Part shown: piece by piece, positions 56,843 through 64,000 of the stretch | Layout of the letters: every line of letters begins with the position of its first letter | Position numbering within the stretch: position 1 is the stretch's first letter | Assembly (NCBI RefSeq): GCF_004153445.1 | Contig: NZ_SDQC01000001.1 | Span: 992,001 to 1,056,000, forward strand | Source: Allopusillimonas soli | GTDB lineage: Bacteria > Pseudomonadota > Gammaproteobacteria > Burkholderiales > Burkholderiaceae_B | DNA: 64,000 nt | Direction: 5' to 3' | Made by a program: the position numbers and the translations under genes | Notes under the pieces: generated by a model | What the model saw: the letters and a program-made list of their open reading frames with translations, nothing else | The model's database searches: none | Told to the model about the DNA's origin: nothing

Positions 56843-57747
56843 GACGCTGGCTCAGACAACACCGCTACGCATTGCGCGTTGCTTTGCGGCGGCTGCTCAC
56901 GCAGCCCTTTTCGTCGCTGTCCAATATTATGGTCATCAGCCTGGCCTTGACCATCCCGCTGCTGGCCGCGTCCATCCTGGTCTCGGTACAGCCCGTCGCC
57001 CGCGATATCCCGGTATCGCCAGAGATCACGCTTTTCATGAAACTGTCGGCGCCGCCGTCCGCCGCAAATAGCCTGGCCGAGCGGCTGCGGCGCGACTATG
57101 CGGACGACATCCAGCAGGCGCGCGTCGTTACACGCGACCAGGCTCTGGAAAAGCTCAAGGACAACCCGTCCTGGCGCGATGCGCTGGCGGCCTTGCCGGG
57201 CAACCCGTTACCTGACGCGGTCGTCGTCACACTGCGCGAAACCGAAAATTTCTCCGGCGTCGCCACCACGCTGGCGCAATCGTGGCAGCAGCTCGATCAG
57301 GTGGACAAAGTACAGTTGGACAGCGAGTGGGTCCGCCGCCTCGAGGCTCTGCTGCGCTTTGCGCGTATCGGCCTGATTCTGCTGGCCGGCGGGGTCACCC
57401 TGGTCGTTCTGGCCACCGTTTTCAATACCGTGCGCATGCAGGCGCTGACACAAAGAGAGGAAATCGGCGTTGCGCGCCTGGTCGGCGCCACGGAATCCTT
57501 CGTCCGTCGGCCTTTCCTCTACCTGGGCGCGCTCAGCGGCCTGATATCCAGCGCCGTGGCTGTCGGGCTCGCCTCGCTTTGCCTGTTTCCCCTCAATGCC
57601 GCCCTGGCCAGGTTGGCCAGGAGCTATGGCGCAGAACTTGAACTGCACCTGCCCGACCGTCTCGACCTGCTGCTCAGCCTCCTGATCATCGTCATCCTGT
57701 GCGCACTGTCCGCCCGCTGGTCCGTAACGCGCAATACGCGGGTCTGA
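56839..57747 (+). CDS. ftsX: Cell-division membrane protein FtsX
   Basis: This 302-residue four-helix membrane protein has an N-terminal helix (residues about 22-50), a periplasmic domain (about 55-165), then three helices near 175-200, 225-250 and 275-295. MRRWLRQHRYALRVALRRL begins the cytoplasmic tail. LVGATESFVRRPFLYLG is a conserved FtsX loop. Its stop TGA shares a base with the mutY ATG. Confidence 0.95.
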   Translation: MRRWLRQHRYALRVALRRLLTQPFSSLSNIMVISLALTIPLLAASILVSVQPVARDIPVSPEITLFMKLSAPPSAANSLAERLRRDYADDIQQARVVTRDQALEKLKDNPSWRDALAALPGNPLPDAVVVTLRETENFSGVATTLAQSWQQLDQVDKVQLDSEWVRRLEALLRFARIGLILLAGGVTLVVLATVFNTVRMQALTQREEIGVARLVGATESFVRRPFLYLGALSGLISSAVAVGLASLCLFPLNAALARLARSYGAELELHLPDRLDLLLSLLIIVILCALSARWSVTRNTRV

Positions 57748-58913
57748 TGGCTAACGTTCCCAAGGCTTCCCTGGGCGGGCGCCCGCTTGCGCAATCCGCT
57801 ACGGACACCTCCGGCGGCAATACGATGCAGATGGCCTCCGCAGCGCCTGCTCCCCACATCACCAAGGAGTTCGCGGCAAAGATTGCGCGCTGGCAGATCC
57901 GACACGGCCGCCGCGGCCTGCCCTGGCAGGACACGCGCGACCCCTACCGGATCTGGCTGTCGGAAATCATGCTCCAGCAGACGCAAGTCAGTACTGTCGT
58001 AGGCTATTACGAGCGGTTCCTCAAACGCTTTCCCGATATCCAGACGCTGGCCAGCGCAACACAGGAAGAAGTCATGCCCTACTGGGCAGGGCTGGGCTAC
58101 TACGCCCGCGCGCGCAATCTTCACCGTTGCGCTCAGGTGGTTTGCAATGAATGGGATGGGCGCTTTCCCGTTCAGGCCGCGGACATCGCCACCCTCCCCG
58201 GCATCGGCGCTTCCACGGCTGCCGCCATCGCAGCCTTTTCGCAAGGCGAACGCAGCCCCATCATGGACGGCAACGTGAGGCGCGTATTTGCGCGCTTTTT
58301 CGGCGTACACGGCCAGCCAGGCTTGCGTCGCACTGAAAATGCTCTCTGGGGGCTGGCTCGCGCCATGGTGGACAACGCACCCGCCGATCTGGACATGACG
58401 GCCTACACTCAGGGCCTGATGGATCTTGGCGCCATGGTCTGTACCCGCTCGCGGCCGCGCTGCGATGCTTGCCCGCTCACTCAAGACTGCCATGCCCGGC
58501 AGCATGGCTGCCAGCAGTCGTTACCCACGCCGCGCGCAAAAAAGCCCATACCTCAACGAAACTGTGCCATGCTGGTTGCGGTGTGCGATGATCAGATACT
58601 GCTTGAGGAGCAACCTTCGCCAGGCATCTGGGGCGGCCTTTGGAGCCTTCCACGCTTTGATCAGGCCCAGGATCTGCAGGCTGCCTGCGGCGCGGCGGGT
58701 TCTCCGCAACGCATGGCGGGCCTGACGCACGTCTTCACACACTTCCGGCTGGATATAGACCCGTGGCTGCTGCAAGCCAGCCACGTCCCGCCCGCCTTGC
58801 GAGAAACCGATGCCAGGGCCTGGGTTCCCATAGCCTCCCTAGCGGATACCGCGCTGCCCGCGCCCGTGCGCAAGATATTGACGGGCCTGTTTCCGGCGCA
58901 GTCCGGCGCCTGA
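57747..58913 (+). CDS. mutY: Adenine DNA glycosylase
   Basis: The 388-residue base-excision enzyme removes adenine opposite 8-oxoguanine. WLSEIMLQQTQV carries the catalytic Glu, and LPGIGASTAAAIA is the helix-hairpin-helix. IMDGNVRRVF holds the catalytic Asp. The [4Fe-4S] motif is C-x6-C-x2-C-x5-C (CTRSRPRCDACPLTQDC). A C-terminal NUDIX-like domain (about residues 270-380) recognises 8-oxoG. The N-terminal 40 residues are an unusual Ser/Gly-rich extension. ATG 57747 overlaps the ftsX stop. The 3' end is 29 bases from the convergent rodA stop. Confidence 0.96.
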   Translation: MANVPKASLGGRPLAQSATDTSGGNTMQMASAAPAPHITKEFAAKIARWQIRHGRRGLPWQDTRDPYRIWLSEIMLQQTQVSTVVGYYERFLKRFPDIQTLASATQEEVMPYWAGLGYYARARNLHRCAQVVCNEWDGRFPVQAADIATLPGIGASTAAAIAAFSQGERSPIMDGNVRRVFARFFGVHGQPGLRRTENALWGLARAMVDNAPADLDMTAYTQGLMDLGAMVCTRSRPRCDACPLTQDCHARQHGCQQSLPTPRAKKPIPQRNCAMLVAVCDDQILLEEQPSPGIWGGLWSLPRFDQAQDLQAACGAAGSPQRMAGLTHVFTHFRLDIDPWLLQASHVPPALRETDARAWVPIASLADTALPAPVRKILTGLFPAQSGA

Positions 58914-58941
58914 TCGGCCTCAATCGGCCGGCAGCAGGCTT

Positions 58942-60078
58942 TCAGTGTCGCACAGGCCGGTAATGCCCGATGCTCATCAGCAGCCCGCTGGCTATGCCCA
59001 ATGTCATCAAGGCCGTCCCGCCGTAGCTCATGAAAGGCAACGGCACCCCGACCACCGGCAATATGCCGGTTACCATGCCGACGTTCACAAAGACATAGGC
59101 AAAGAACATCATGGCCATGGATCCGGCCATCAGCCGGCCAAACTGGGTATGCGCCCGCATGGCAATGGTCAGGCCGCGGGCGATGATCAACAGATAGAGC
59201 ACCAGCATCATGATTCCTCCGTACAGGCCGAACTCCTCGGCGTAGACGGCAAAAATGAAGTCGGTGGTGCGTTCGGGGATGAAGTCCAGGTGGGTCTGCG
59301 TGCCCTTCATGTAGCCTTTTCCATAAATGCCTCCGGATCCGACGGCTATCATGGATTGAATGGTGTGAAAGCCCTTGCCCAAGGGGTCGGAACTCGGGTC
59401 GAGCAATGTGCAAACCCGGAATTTCTGGTAATCGTGCAGTACCACCCAATCGACATCGGGCTGGCAGATGTCCTTCTCGTAGTAAACCAGCGTGCCCAAG
59501 CCAATGACGATGGCGATGGTGAGCGGTATGAGCAACCGGAATGACAGGCCGCCAAAATAGATGACGAAAAAGCCCGTGGCAAAGACCAACAGGGCCGTGC
59601 CCAGGTCAGGCTGCAGGACGATGAGCCCAAACGGAACGGCAAGGAGTACGCCGGCCACCAGAAAGTCCACCACGCGCAGACGGCCCTGATTCCGATGGAA
59701 ATACCAGGCCAGCATCATGGGGGCAGCGATCTTGAGCATTTCCGATGGCTGGATGCGCACCACACCCAAGTCCAGCCAGCGCGTCGCACCCTTGCTGGTC
59801 TCGCCAAAAAATTCCACGCCAAGCAGCAGCAGCACGCCCAGGCCATAGAAATACGGCGCCATTTTCATTAATACAGGCGGCGGCGTCATGGCAATCGCCC
59901 ACATTACAACAAGGGCAATCAGGAAATTGCGGGACTGATCGGCAAAACGCCAGTCGGTTCCGCCGACGGCCGAATGCATGACGGTCAGCCCCAGCAGCGC
60001 CATCATGACCAGCAGCGCCAGCAGCGGCGGATCAAAGGCGCCAAAGGCGCGATGCAGCCAGTAGAGTATGCGTTTCAT
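58942..60078 (-). CDS. rodA: Rod-shape-determining SEDS glycosyltransferase RodA
   Basis: This 378-residue polytopic membrane protein polymerises peptidoglycan glycan strands with PBP2 during elongation. Membrane segments occupy about residues 15-35, 45-65, 75-95, 140-165, 170-190, 190-210, 270-290 and further. LQPDLGTALLVFATGFF and FIPERTTDFIFAVYAEEFG are SEDS signatures. PFMSYGGTALMTLGIASG near the C-terminus is also typical. Its ATG overlaps the mrdA stop (ATGA), so the two are coupled. Confidence 0.96.
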   Translation of the reverse strand: MKRILYWLHRAFGAFDPPLLALLVMMALLGLTVMHSAVGGTDWRFADQSRNFLIALVVMWAIAMTPPPVLMKMAPYFYGLGVLLLLGVEFFGETSKGATRWLDLGVVRIQPSEMLKIAAPMMLAWYFHRNQGRLRVVDFLVAGVLLAVPFGLIVLQPDLGTALLVFATGFFVIYFGGLSFRLLIPLTIAIVIGLGTLVYYEKDICQPDVDWVVLHDYQKFRVCTLLDPSSDPLGKGFHTIQSMIAVGSGGIYGKGYMKGTQTHLDFIPERTTDFIFAVYAEEFGLYGGIMMLVLYLLIIARGLTIAMRAHTQFGRLMAGSMAMMFFAYVFVNVGMVTGILPVVGVPLPFMSYGGTALMTLGIASGLLMSIGHYRPVRH

Positions 60079-62108
60079 CGGCCTGCCTCCGTGCTGGCGG
60101 GATCGGTTTCCGGCCGCGCGACCGGCGGCGTATGGCGGGGGGCATCAGGCGCATTGCCATCGTGGGCATCCCGGATTTTTGCCTCGGCGGCCTCAACGCC
60201 CGCCAGGCCGCCAGACGCAACGGCCCCCACCGCATCCGCCGCAAGCTCACGGGCCCGCCGCCTGTCCGGATCGAGCCAGTAATCGAAAATGGTACGCGCA
60301 ATGGGCGCTGCCACGGTGGCGCCCCACCCGCCGTTTTCAACGATCAGGGCCACCGCGATCTGGGGATTTTCCACCGGGGCGTATGCCATGAACAGGGAAT
60401 GGTCGCGCAGACGCTCATCAAGCTGGTCAGCGCGATATCGCTCTCCCCGCAAGCTGAATACCTGGGCCGTACCGGTCTTGCCAGCCGCCTGGTATGTGGC
60501 GCCCTTAAAAGCGGCACGGGCCGTCCCGACGCGAACCACATCCGCCATGGCATCGTGGATGACCTTCAGGTTCTCAGGCTTTAGCGGAATGGTGTACATG
60601 GGCTTGGTCACAGTAGGCTTGAGCCGCCCCGTGCGCACATCCTCCACGTCGCTGACAAGGTGAGGGCGCATATAAACGCCATTGTTGGCAAGCACGGCCG
60701 TAGCCTGCGCAAGCTGCAACAGCGTGAACGCGTTATATCCCTGGCCCACCGCCACCGATACCGATTCCCCGGCATACCAGTGCTGCTGCTCGGGCTTCTT
60801 GTAGGTTTTCCGCTTCCATTCCTTCGAGGGCAGAATGCCCCGACGCTCGCCGTCCAGATCTATGCCGGTGATCTGTCCGAAACCGAACTGCTTTGTGAAG
60901 TCGTGCAGCCTGTCCACGCCGATTTCAGGTCCCAGCGAATAGAAATACGTATCGGACGACTTCACGATGGCGCGATGCATGTCGGTGGGGCCATACACGG
61001 CGCCGCCCGCATTGCGAAAGCGCTGGCCTCCGAGTTCGAAATAGCCTGGATCCGGAATGCGTTCGGTGGCCGACCGCACACCCAGTTCAAGCGCAGCCAG
61101 AGCAACGAATGGCTTGTATGTCGAGCCAATGGGATAGGTGCCGTACAACGGCCGGTTAATCAGGGGATGGTCGGGGGACTCATTGAGCTTGCGCCAGTTT
61201 TCGACATCGATGCCGTCTATGAACAGATTCGGATCGAACGATGGTGCCGATACAAACGCCAGCACTTCTCCCGTGCGCGGCTCGATGGCCACCAAGGCGC
61301 CGCGCTCGCCCTTGAACTGCGCTTCGGCAACCTTCTGCAGGTTGATATCCAGCGATAGATGCAAGTTGGCGCCCGGAAGGGGATCGACCCGGCTCAAGGT
61401 TCGGACGGGCCGGCCCGTCGCCGTGACTTCGACCTCCTCTATTCCCGTACGGCCATGCAGCGCCTCTTCCCAGGTTTTTTCTATCCCTTTCTTGCCTATG
61501 GTATTGCTGCCGCGGTAGTTGCCAAGACGCCCCTCCTTCTCGAGCATGTCCTGGTCCGCTTCCGAGATGCGCCCCACATAGCCCAGGACGTGCGCGGCGG
61601 CCTCGCCTTCGGGGTACTCCCGCACCCATCTTGCACTCAACTCCACACCTGGGAACTTGTAGGCGTGGGCGGCAAACCAGGAAGCCTCGACGTCGTTCAG
61701 GTTGTTCCGCAGCACAATGGAGGAATAGCGCCCGGTCTGGCCGACATTGCGGACAAAGCGGCGGCGGTCTCCCGCGCTCAGGTATACAAGATGACCCAGG
61801 TCGTCGAGCATCTGCGCCACATCGCGGTCCATGTTGGCGGGCGTTACCGACAACGTGTAATCGCGATAATTGCGCGCGAGCACCACGCCGTTCCGGTCAA
61901 GAATTTCCCCCCGCCTCGGCGGCAGCGGGACAATGGCGATACGGTTGCGGTCGGCCCTTGCGGCCAGACCCTCGTAGCGGACCACCTGCAGATACCATAG
62001 CCGCGCGGCCAGGCCCAGGAAGCACACCATGACGAACGCGCCCGCCACCAGGGCGCGTATCATCATGCGCCGCTTCTGGTGGTGGGTGGTTTTCTTGAAC
62101 TCGAACAT
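60075..62108 (-). CDS. mrdA: Penicillin-binding protein 2 (cell elongation transpeptidase)
   Basis: This 677-residue protein has an N-terminal membrane anchor (about residues 18-40), a PBP dimer domain, then the transpeptidase domain. SxxK is in GSTYKPF (catalytic Ser), the second motif is SSD in KSSDTYFYS, and KTG is AGKTGTAQV. It crosslinks the lateral wall and activates RodA. I take ATG 62108 (MFEFKKT); the open frame to 62450 lies across mreD. The C-terminal tail (about residues 625-677) is an Ala/Asp/Glu/Pro-rich extension. Confidence 0.96.
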   Translation of the reverse strand: MFEFKKTTHHQKRRMMIRALVAGAFVMVCFLGLAARLWYLQVVRYEGLAARADRNRIAIVPLPPRRGEILDRNGVVLARNYRDYTLSVTPANMDRDVAQMLDDLGHLVYLSAGDRRRFVRNVGQTGRYSSIVLRNNLNDVEASWFAAHAYKFPGVELSARWVREYPEGEAAAHVLGYVGRISEADQDMLEKEGRLGNYRGSNTIGKKGIEKTWEEALHGRTGIEEVEVTATGRPVRTLSRVDPLPGANLHLSLDINLQKVAEAQFKGERGALVAIEPRTGEVLAFVSAPSFDPNLFIDGIDVENWRKLNESPDHPLINRPLYGTYPIGSTYKPFVALAALELGVRSATERIPDPGYFELGGQRFRNAGGAVYGPTDMHRAIVKSSDTYFYSLGPEIGVDRLHDFTKQFGFGQITGIDLDGERRGILPSKEWKRKTYKKPEQQHWYAGESVSVAVGQGYNAFTLLQLAQATAVLANNGVYMRPHLVSDVEDVRTGRLKPTVTKPMYTIPLKPENLKVIHDAMADVVRVGTARAAFKGATYQAAGKTGTAQVFSLRGERYRADQLDERLRDHSLFMAYAPVENPQIAVALIVENGGWGATVAAPIARTIFDYWLDPDRRRARELAADAVGAVASGGLAGVEAAEAKIRDAHDGNAPDAPRHTPPVARPETDPASTEAGR

Positions 62109-62124
62109 AGGCTCTCGCGTCGAC

Positions 62125-62703
62125 CTAGACCGAGCCCGCGTCTTTCTCGTCCAGCCTACGCTGGGGCAGCAACAGAAGGATGTCAGCCAGCGGCCAGAGC
62201 ACCGCGGTGAACAACACGGACCAAAGCCACTGCCAGCCTCCCCACTCGCCTGCAACCCAGGCGTAGACAAGCTGGCCCAGCGTTTCGGACACCAGAAACA
62301 CAGGCAGCATGTGCATGGCCTGGATGACCGCATTGAAATGCTGGAGGCGCCGGTGCAGCATGACGGCACCGTAGGCGGCGAGGGAATAGACCAGGGCATG
62401 GCCGCCCAGCAGCATGCCGTCGTGCACGTCCATAAGCAAGCCAAACACAAAGGCGGTGAGCATGGTTACACGCTGGGGCTCATGCAGGCACCAAAAGGCG
62501 AGCACCAGCAGCAGCAGGTCGGGCGCAGGCTGCCAGAGACGCCATGGCAACAGCGAAATCAGCCATATCAGAATGACAGTGAACCAGACGAACAGCCAGT
62601 TGGACGGCCGCTTGAACGGAGAGGTGTCGATGGGTTCGAGCGAGCTGAGCGACGACGCGGGCCGGCGCAGCACGCGCGCCCTATTGTCCGATTGCGGGGA
62701 CAT
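62125..62703 (-). CDS. mreD: Rod-shape-determining protein MreD
   Basis: This 192-residue hydrophobic protein has about five membrane helices: residues about 35-55, 60-85, 90-115, 125-150 and 160-185. The segment PAPDLLLLVLAFWCLHEPQRV and FGLLMDVHDGMLLG are MreD features. It forms part of the elongasome with MreC and RodA. Its start overlaps the mreC end by 23 bases, and mrdA follows after 16 bases. Confidence 0.92.
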   Translation of the reverse strand: MSPQSDNRARVLRRPASSLSSLEPIDTSPFKRPSNWLFVWFTVILIWLISLLPWRLWQPAPDLLLLVLAFWCLHEPQRVTMLTAFVFGLLMDVHDGMLLGGHALVYSLAAYGAVMLHRRLQHFNAVIQAMHMLPVFLVSETLGQLVYAWVAGEWGGWQWLWSVLFTAVLWPLADILLLLPQRRLDEKDAGSV

Positions 62704-63571
62704 GGCTCAGTCCTTCCTGATCAAGATCCTGCGGCGATACATCGACCAGCAGGACCAGAAAATGCCGGTGGCGCTCCGGATGCGACAAGGGGGTGGCCCG
62801 CGCAAGGGCAAAGCCCGTGGCTGGATCGCGCACGATGGTGTCGACCGTGGCGACAGAGAGCCCCGCCGGAAAGAGCCCGCCTATGCCGCTGGTAATGAGC
62901 ACATCGCCGGGCACCAGGTCGACATCACCCGTAAGATAGCGCACTTCGACCTTGCCGGATACATTGCCGCCGAAGGCAATGAGCCGCAGTCCGTTGCGCA
63001 GCACCTGGACGGGTATGGACACCGTGTCGTCCGTAAGCAAAGCCGCCTCGGAGGTGAAAGGCGTGACGCGCACTATCTGCCCGACTATGCCGCCCTCGTC
63101 GATAAGCGGCATCCCCGGCTTGATGCCGCTGGACGATCCCTTGTTGAAAATCAGGTGGCGCGAGAACGCATTGGGCGGCTCGTAAAGCACTTCGACCGCG
63201 ACGGACGGCTGGGTCACTTCGTCCGCCACTTTCAGCAGGCGGCGAAGCTGTTCGTTTTCGGTGGCAAGCTGTGCCGCATGGGTGGACAGCTGCGCCAGTT
63301 CGATGCGCTGGCGCTGCAGGGCCTCTTTCTCGGAACGCGCAAGCGATGCGGCGTCCTTCCAGTCGTTGAAGTGCTCCACCGCATCGCGCGGCGCAAGCAT
63401 AAGGCGCTGGAAGGGATACAGAAAGACGGAAATGGCCTGCCTGGCGGGTTCAAGCACCGCCCAGCGTGCGTCGCCCACCAGAAGGGCCACGGCCAGAATC
63501 ACAAGCACGAGCAGCCGCAGTTCGGCAGTGGGGCCGCGCTTGAAGAGCCTGATCGTGCCGGATTCTTGCAT
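62681..63571 (-). CDS. mreC: Rod-shape-determining protein MreC
   Basis: This 296-residue protein has an N-terminal membrane anchor (about residues 20-40), a coiled coil (about 72-120) and a beta-barrel periplasmic domain. FNKGSSSGIKPGMPLIDEGGIVGQI and GDVLITSGIGGLFPAGLSV are MreC motifs. It activates PBP2. ATG 63571 is the start; the open frame upstream to 63700 runs into the mreB region and is not coding here. Confidence 0.94.
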   Translation of the reverse strand: MQESGTIRLFKRGPTAELRLLVLVILAVALLVGDARWAVLEPARQAISVFLYPFQRLMLAPRDAVEHFNDWKDAASLARSEKEALQRQRIELAQLSTHAAQLATENEQLRRLLKVADEVTQPSVAVEVLYEPPNAFSRHLIFNKGSSSGIKPGMPLIDEGGIVGQIVRVTPFTSEAALLTDDTVSIPVQVLRNGLRLIAFGGNVSGKVEVRYLTGDVDLVPGDVLITSGIGGLFPAGLSVATVDTIVRDPATGFALARATPLSHPERHRHFLVLLVDVSPQDLDQEGLSHVPAIGQ

Positions 63572-63627
63572 GGGGAAAAGAACTAAATGGCCCGGCGCCC
63601 CGCCTGCCGGGCCCGGAAAGCAGAGAA

Positions 63628-64000
63628 TCAGTCGTAAATAAACACCGTGCCCAGGCGCTCGAGGTGCTCGAGAGCCTCCCCGCAGCCGCGCACAACGCAC
63701 GTGAGAGGATCTTCAGCCACAACAACCGGCAGGCCGGTTTCCTCTTGGAGCAGCCGGTCGAGATCGTGCAGCAAGGCGCCCCCGCCGGTGAGCGCAATAC
63801 CCTTGTCCGTGATATCGGCGCCAAGTTCCGGTGGCGTCTGCTCCAATGCCGTCTTGACGGCGGACACGATCTGGTTGAGCGGATCGGTGAGCGATTCGAG
63901 AATTTCGTTGGACGATACCGTGAAACTGCGGGGAACGCCCTCGGAAAGATTGCGGCCCTTGACCTCGATCTCGCGGATTTCCGAGCCCGGAAAAGCTGAG
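63628..64000 (-). CDS. mreB: Rod-shape-determining protein MreB, 3' part (N-terminus outside the window)
   Basis: About 124 C-terminal residues of the actin-like filament protein MreB are present; the frame is open to the window edge. Typical actin-fold motifs are seen: [33 protein letters not shown] (the adenosine motif, GGGALL) and [18 protein letters not shown], ending in VFIYD. It precedes mreC by 56 bases in the mreB-mreC-mreD-mrdA-rodA series, the complete elongasome order. Confidence 0.96.
   Translation of the reverse strand, partial: SAFPGSEIREIEVKGRNLSEGVPRSFTVSSNEILESLTDPLNQIVSAVKTALEQTPPELGADITDKGIALTGGGALLHDLDRLLQEETGLPVVVAEDPLTCVVRGCGEALEHLERLGTVFIYD

Noticed and set aside
62109-62450. 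Upstream extension of mrdA to 62450
   Set aside because: It runs through mreD in another frame; the membrane-anchored MFEFKKT start fits PBP2.

Overview
The window looks like a chromosomal segment of a high-GC betaproteobacterium of the order Burkholderiales, most likely family Alcaligenaceae (Bordetella/Achromobacter/Pusillimonas-like). The reasons are a Lys/Ala/Pro-repeat histone H1-like gene beside nrdAB, two Bug-type (tripartite tricarboxylate transporter) binding proteins, the accB-accC-prmA-zinc-ribbon block, an Aap/Bzt-type amino-acid ABC operon and the mreBCD-mrdA-rodA block. This placement is inferred from gene content and gene order, not from a marker phylogeny. I saw no rRNA, tRNA, CRISPR, prophage or insertion sequence; nearly every base belongs to a protein gene or a short intergenic region.

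Layout. 1-9.7 kb (+): a fused indolepyruvate ferredoxin oxidoreductase, then nrdA-nrdB behind a promoter with two NrdR boxes, a histone H1-like gene and a YggT protein. 9.8-16.6 kb (-): a glycine-zipper lipoprotein, a PfkB-family kinase, a zinc-ribbon/DUF3426 protein, prmA, accC, accB, aroQ and a TlpA-like thioredoxin. 16.7-25.3 kb (+): mpl, a YqiA-like esterase, an RNB exoribonuclease, a TonB-like protein, aroE, mtgA, lptG and apaH. 25.3-27.2 kb (-): an acyltransferase, ruvX, algH and rubredoxin. 27.4-30.2 kb (+): a divergent thiD-like gene, thiE and hemL. 30.3-36.5 kb (-): a five-gene CoA-dependent aromatic degradation operon (2-aminobenzoate/anthranilate type), with a divergent MarR regulator at 36.8 kb. 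37.5-43.2 kb: argJ, then a small amide-hydrolase module (carbamoylase-like, N-formylglutamate amidohydrolase-like, Bug protein) with a divergent LysR regulator. 43.3-46.4 kb (+): rplU, rpmA, obgE, proB. 46.4-50.4 kb: an Lrp regulator divergent from dadA, two further regulators flanking a palindromic intergenic region, and an OmpA-like lipoprotein. 50.7-56.0 kb (-): a Bug protein and aapJQMP. 56.2-58.9 kb (+): ftsE-ftsX-mutY. 58.9-64 kb (-): rodA, mrdA, mreD, mreC and the 3' part of mreB.

How the genes work together. Most of the window is housekeeping: dNTP synthesis, fatty-acid initiation, cell-wall synthesis and elongation, ribosomal proteins, proline, arginine, shikimate and thiamin synthesis. 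The accessory part concerns aromatic and amino-acid nitrogen compounds: arylpyruvate oxidation, CoA-dependent anthranilate breakdown, D-amino-acid oxidation, N-carbamoyl/N-formyl amide hydrolysis and amino-acid uptake.

The most interesting locus is the anthranilate-type operon. Its last gene is a RidA-family protein whose usual substrate-carboxylate-binding Arg is replaced by Met. The expected monooxygenase/reductase product is a cyclic enamine whose carboxyl is masked as a CoA thioester, so this RidA protein may be a dedicated enamine deaminase of the pathway. The operon promoter carries a palindrome over its -10 element that fits the divergent MarR regulator.
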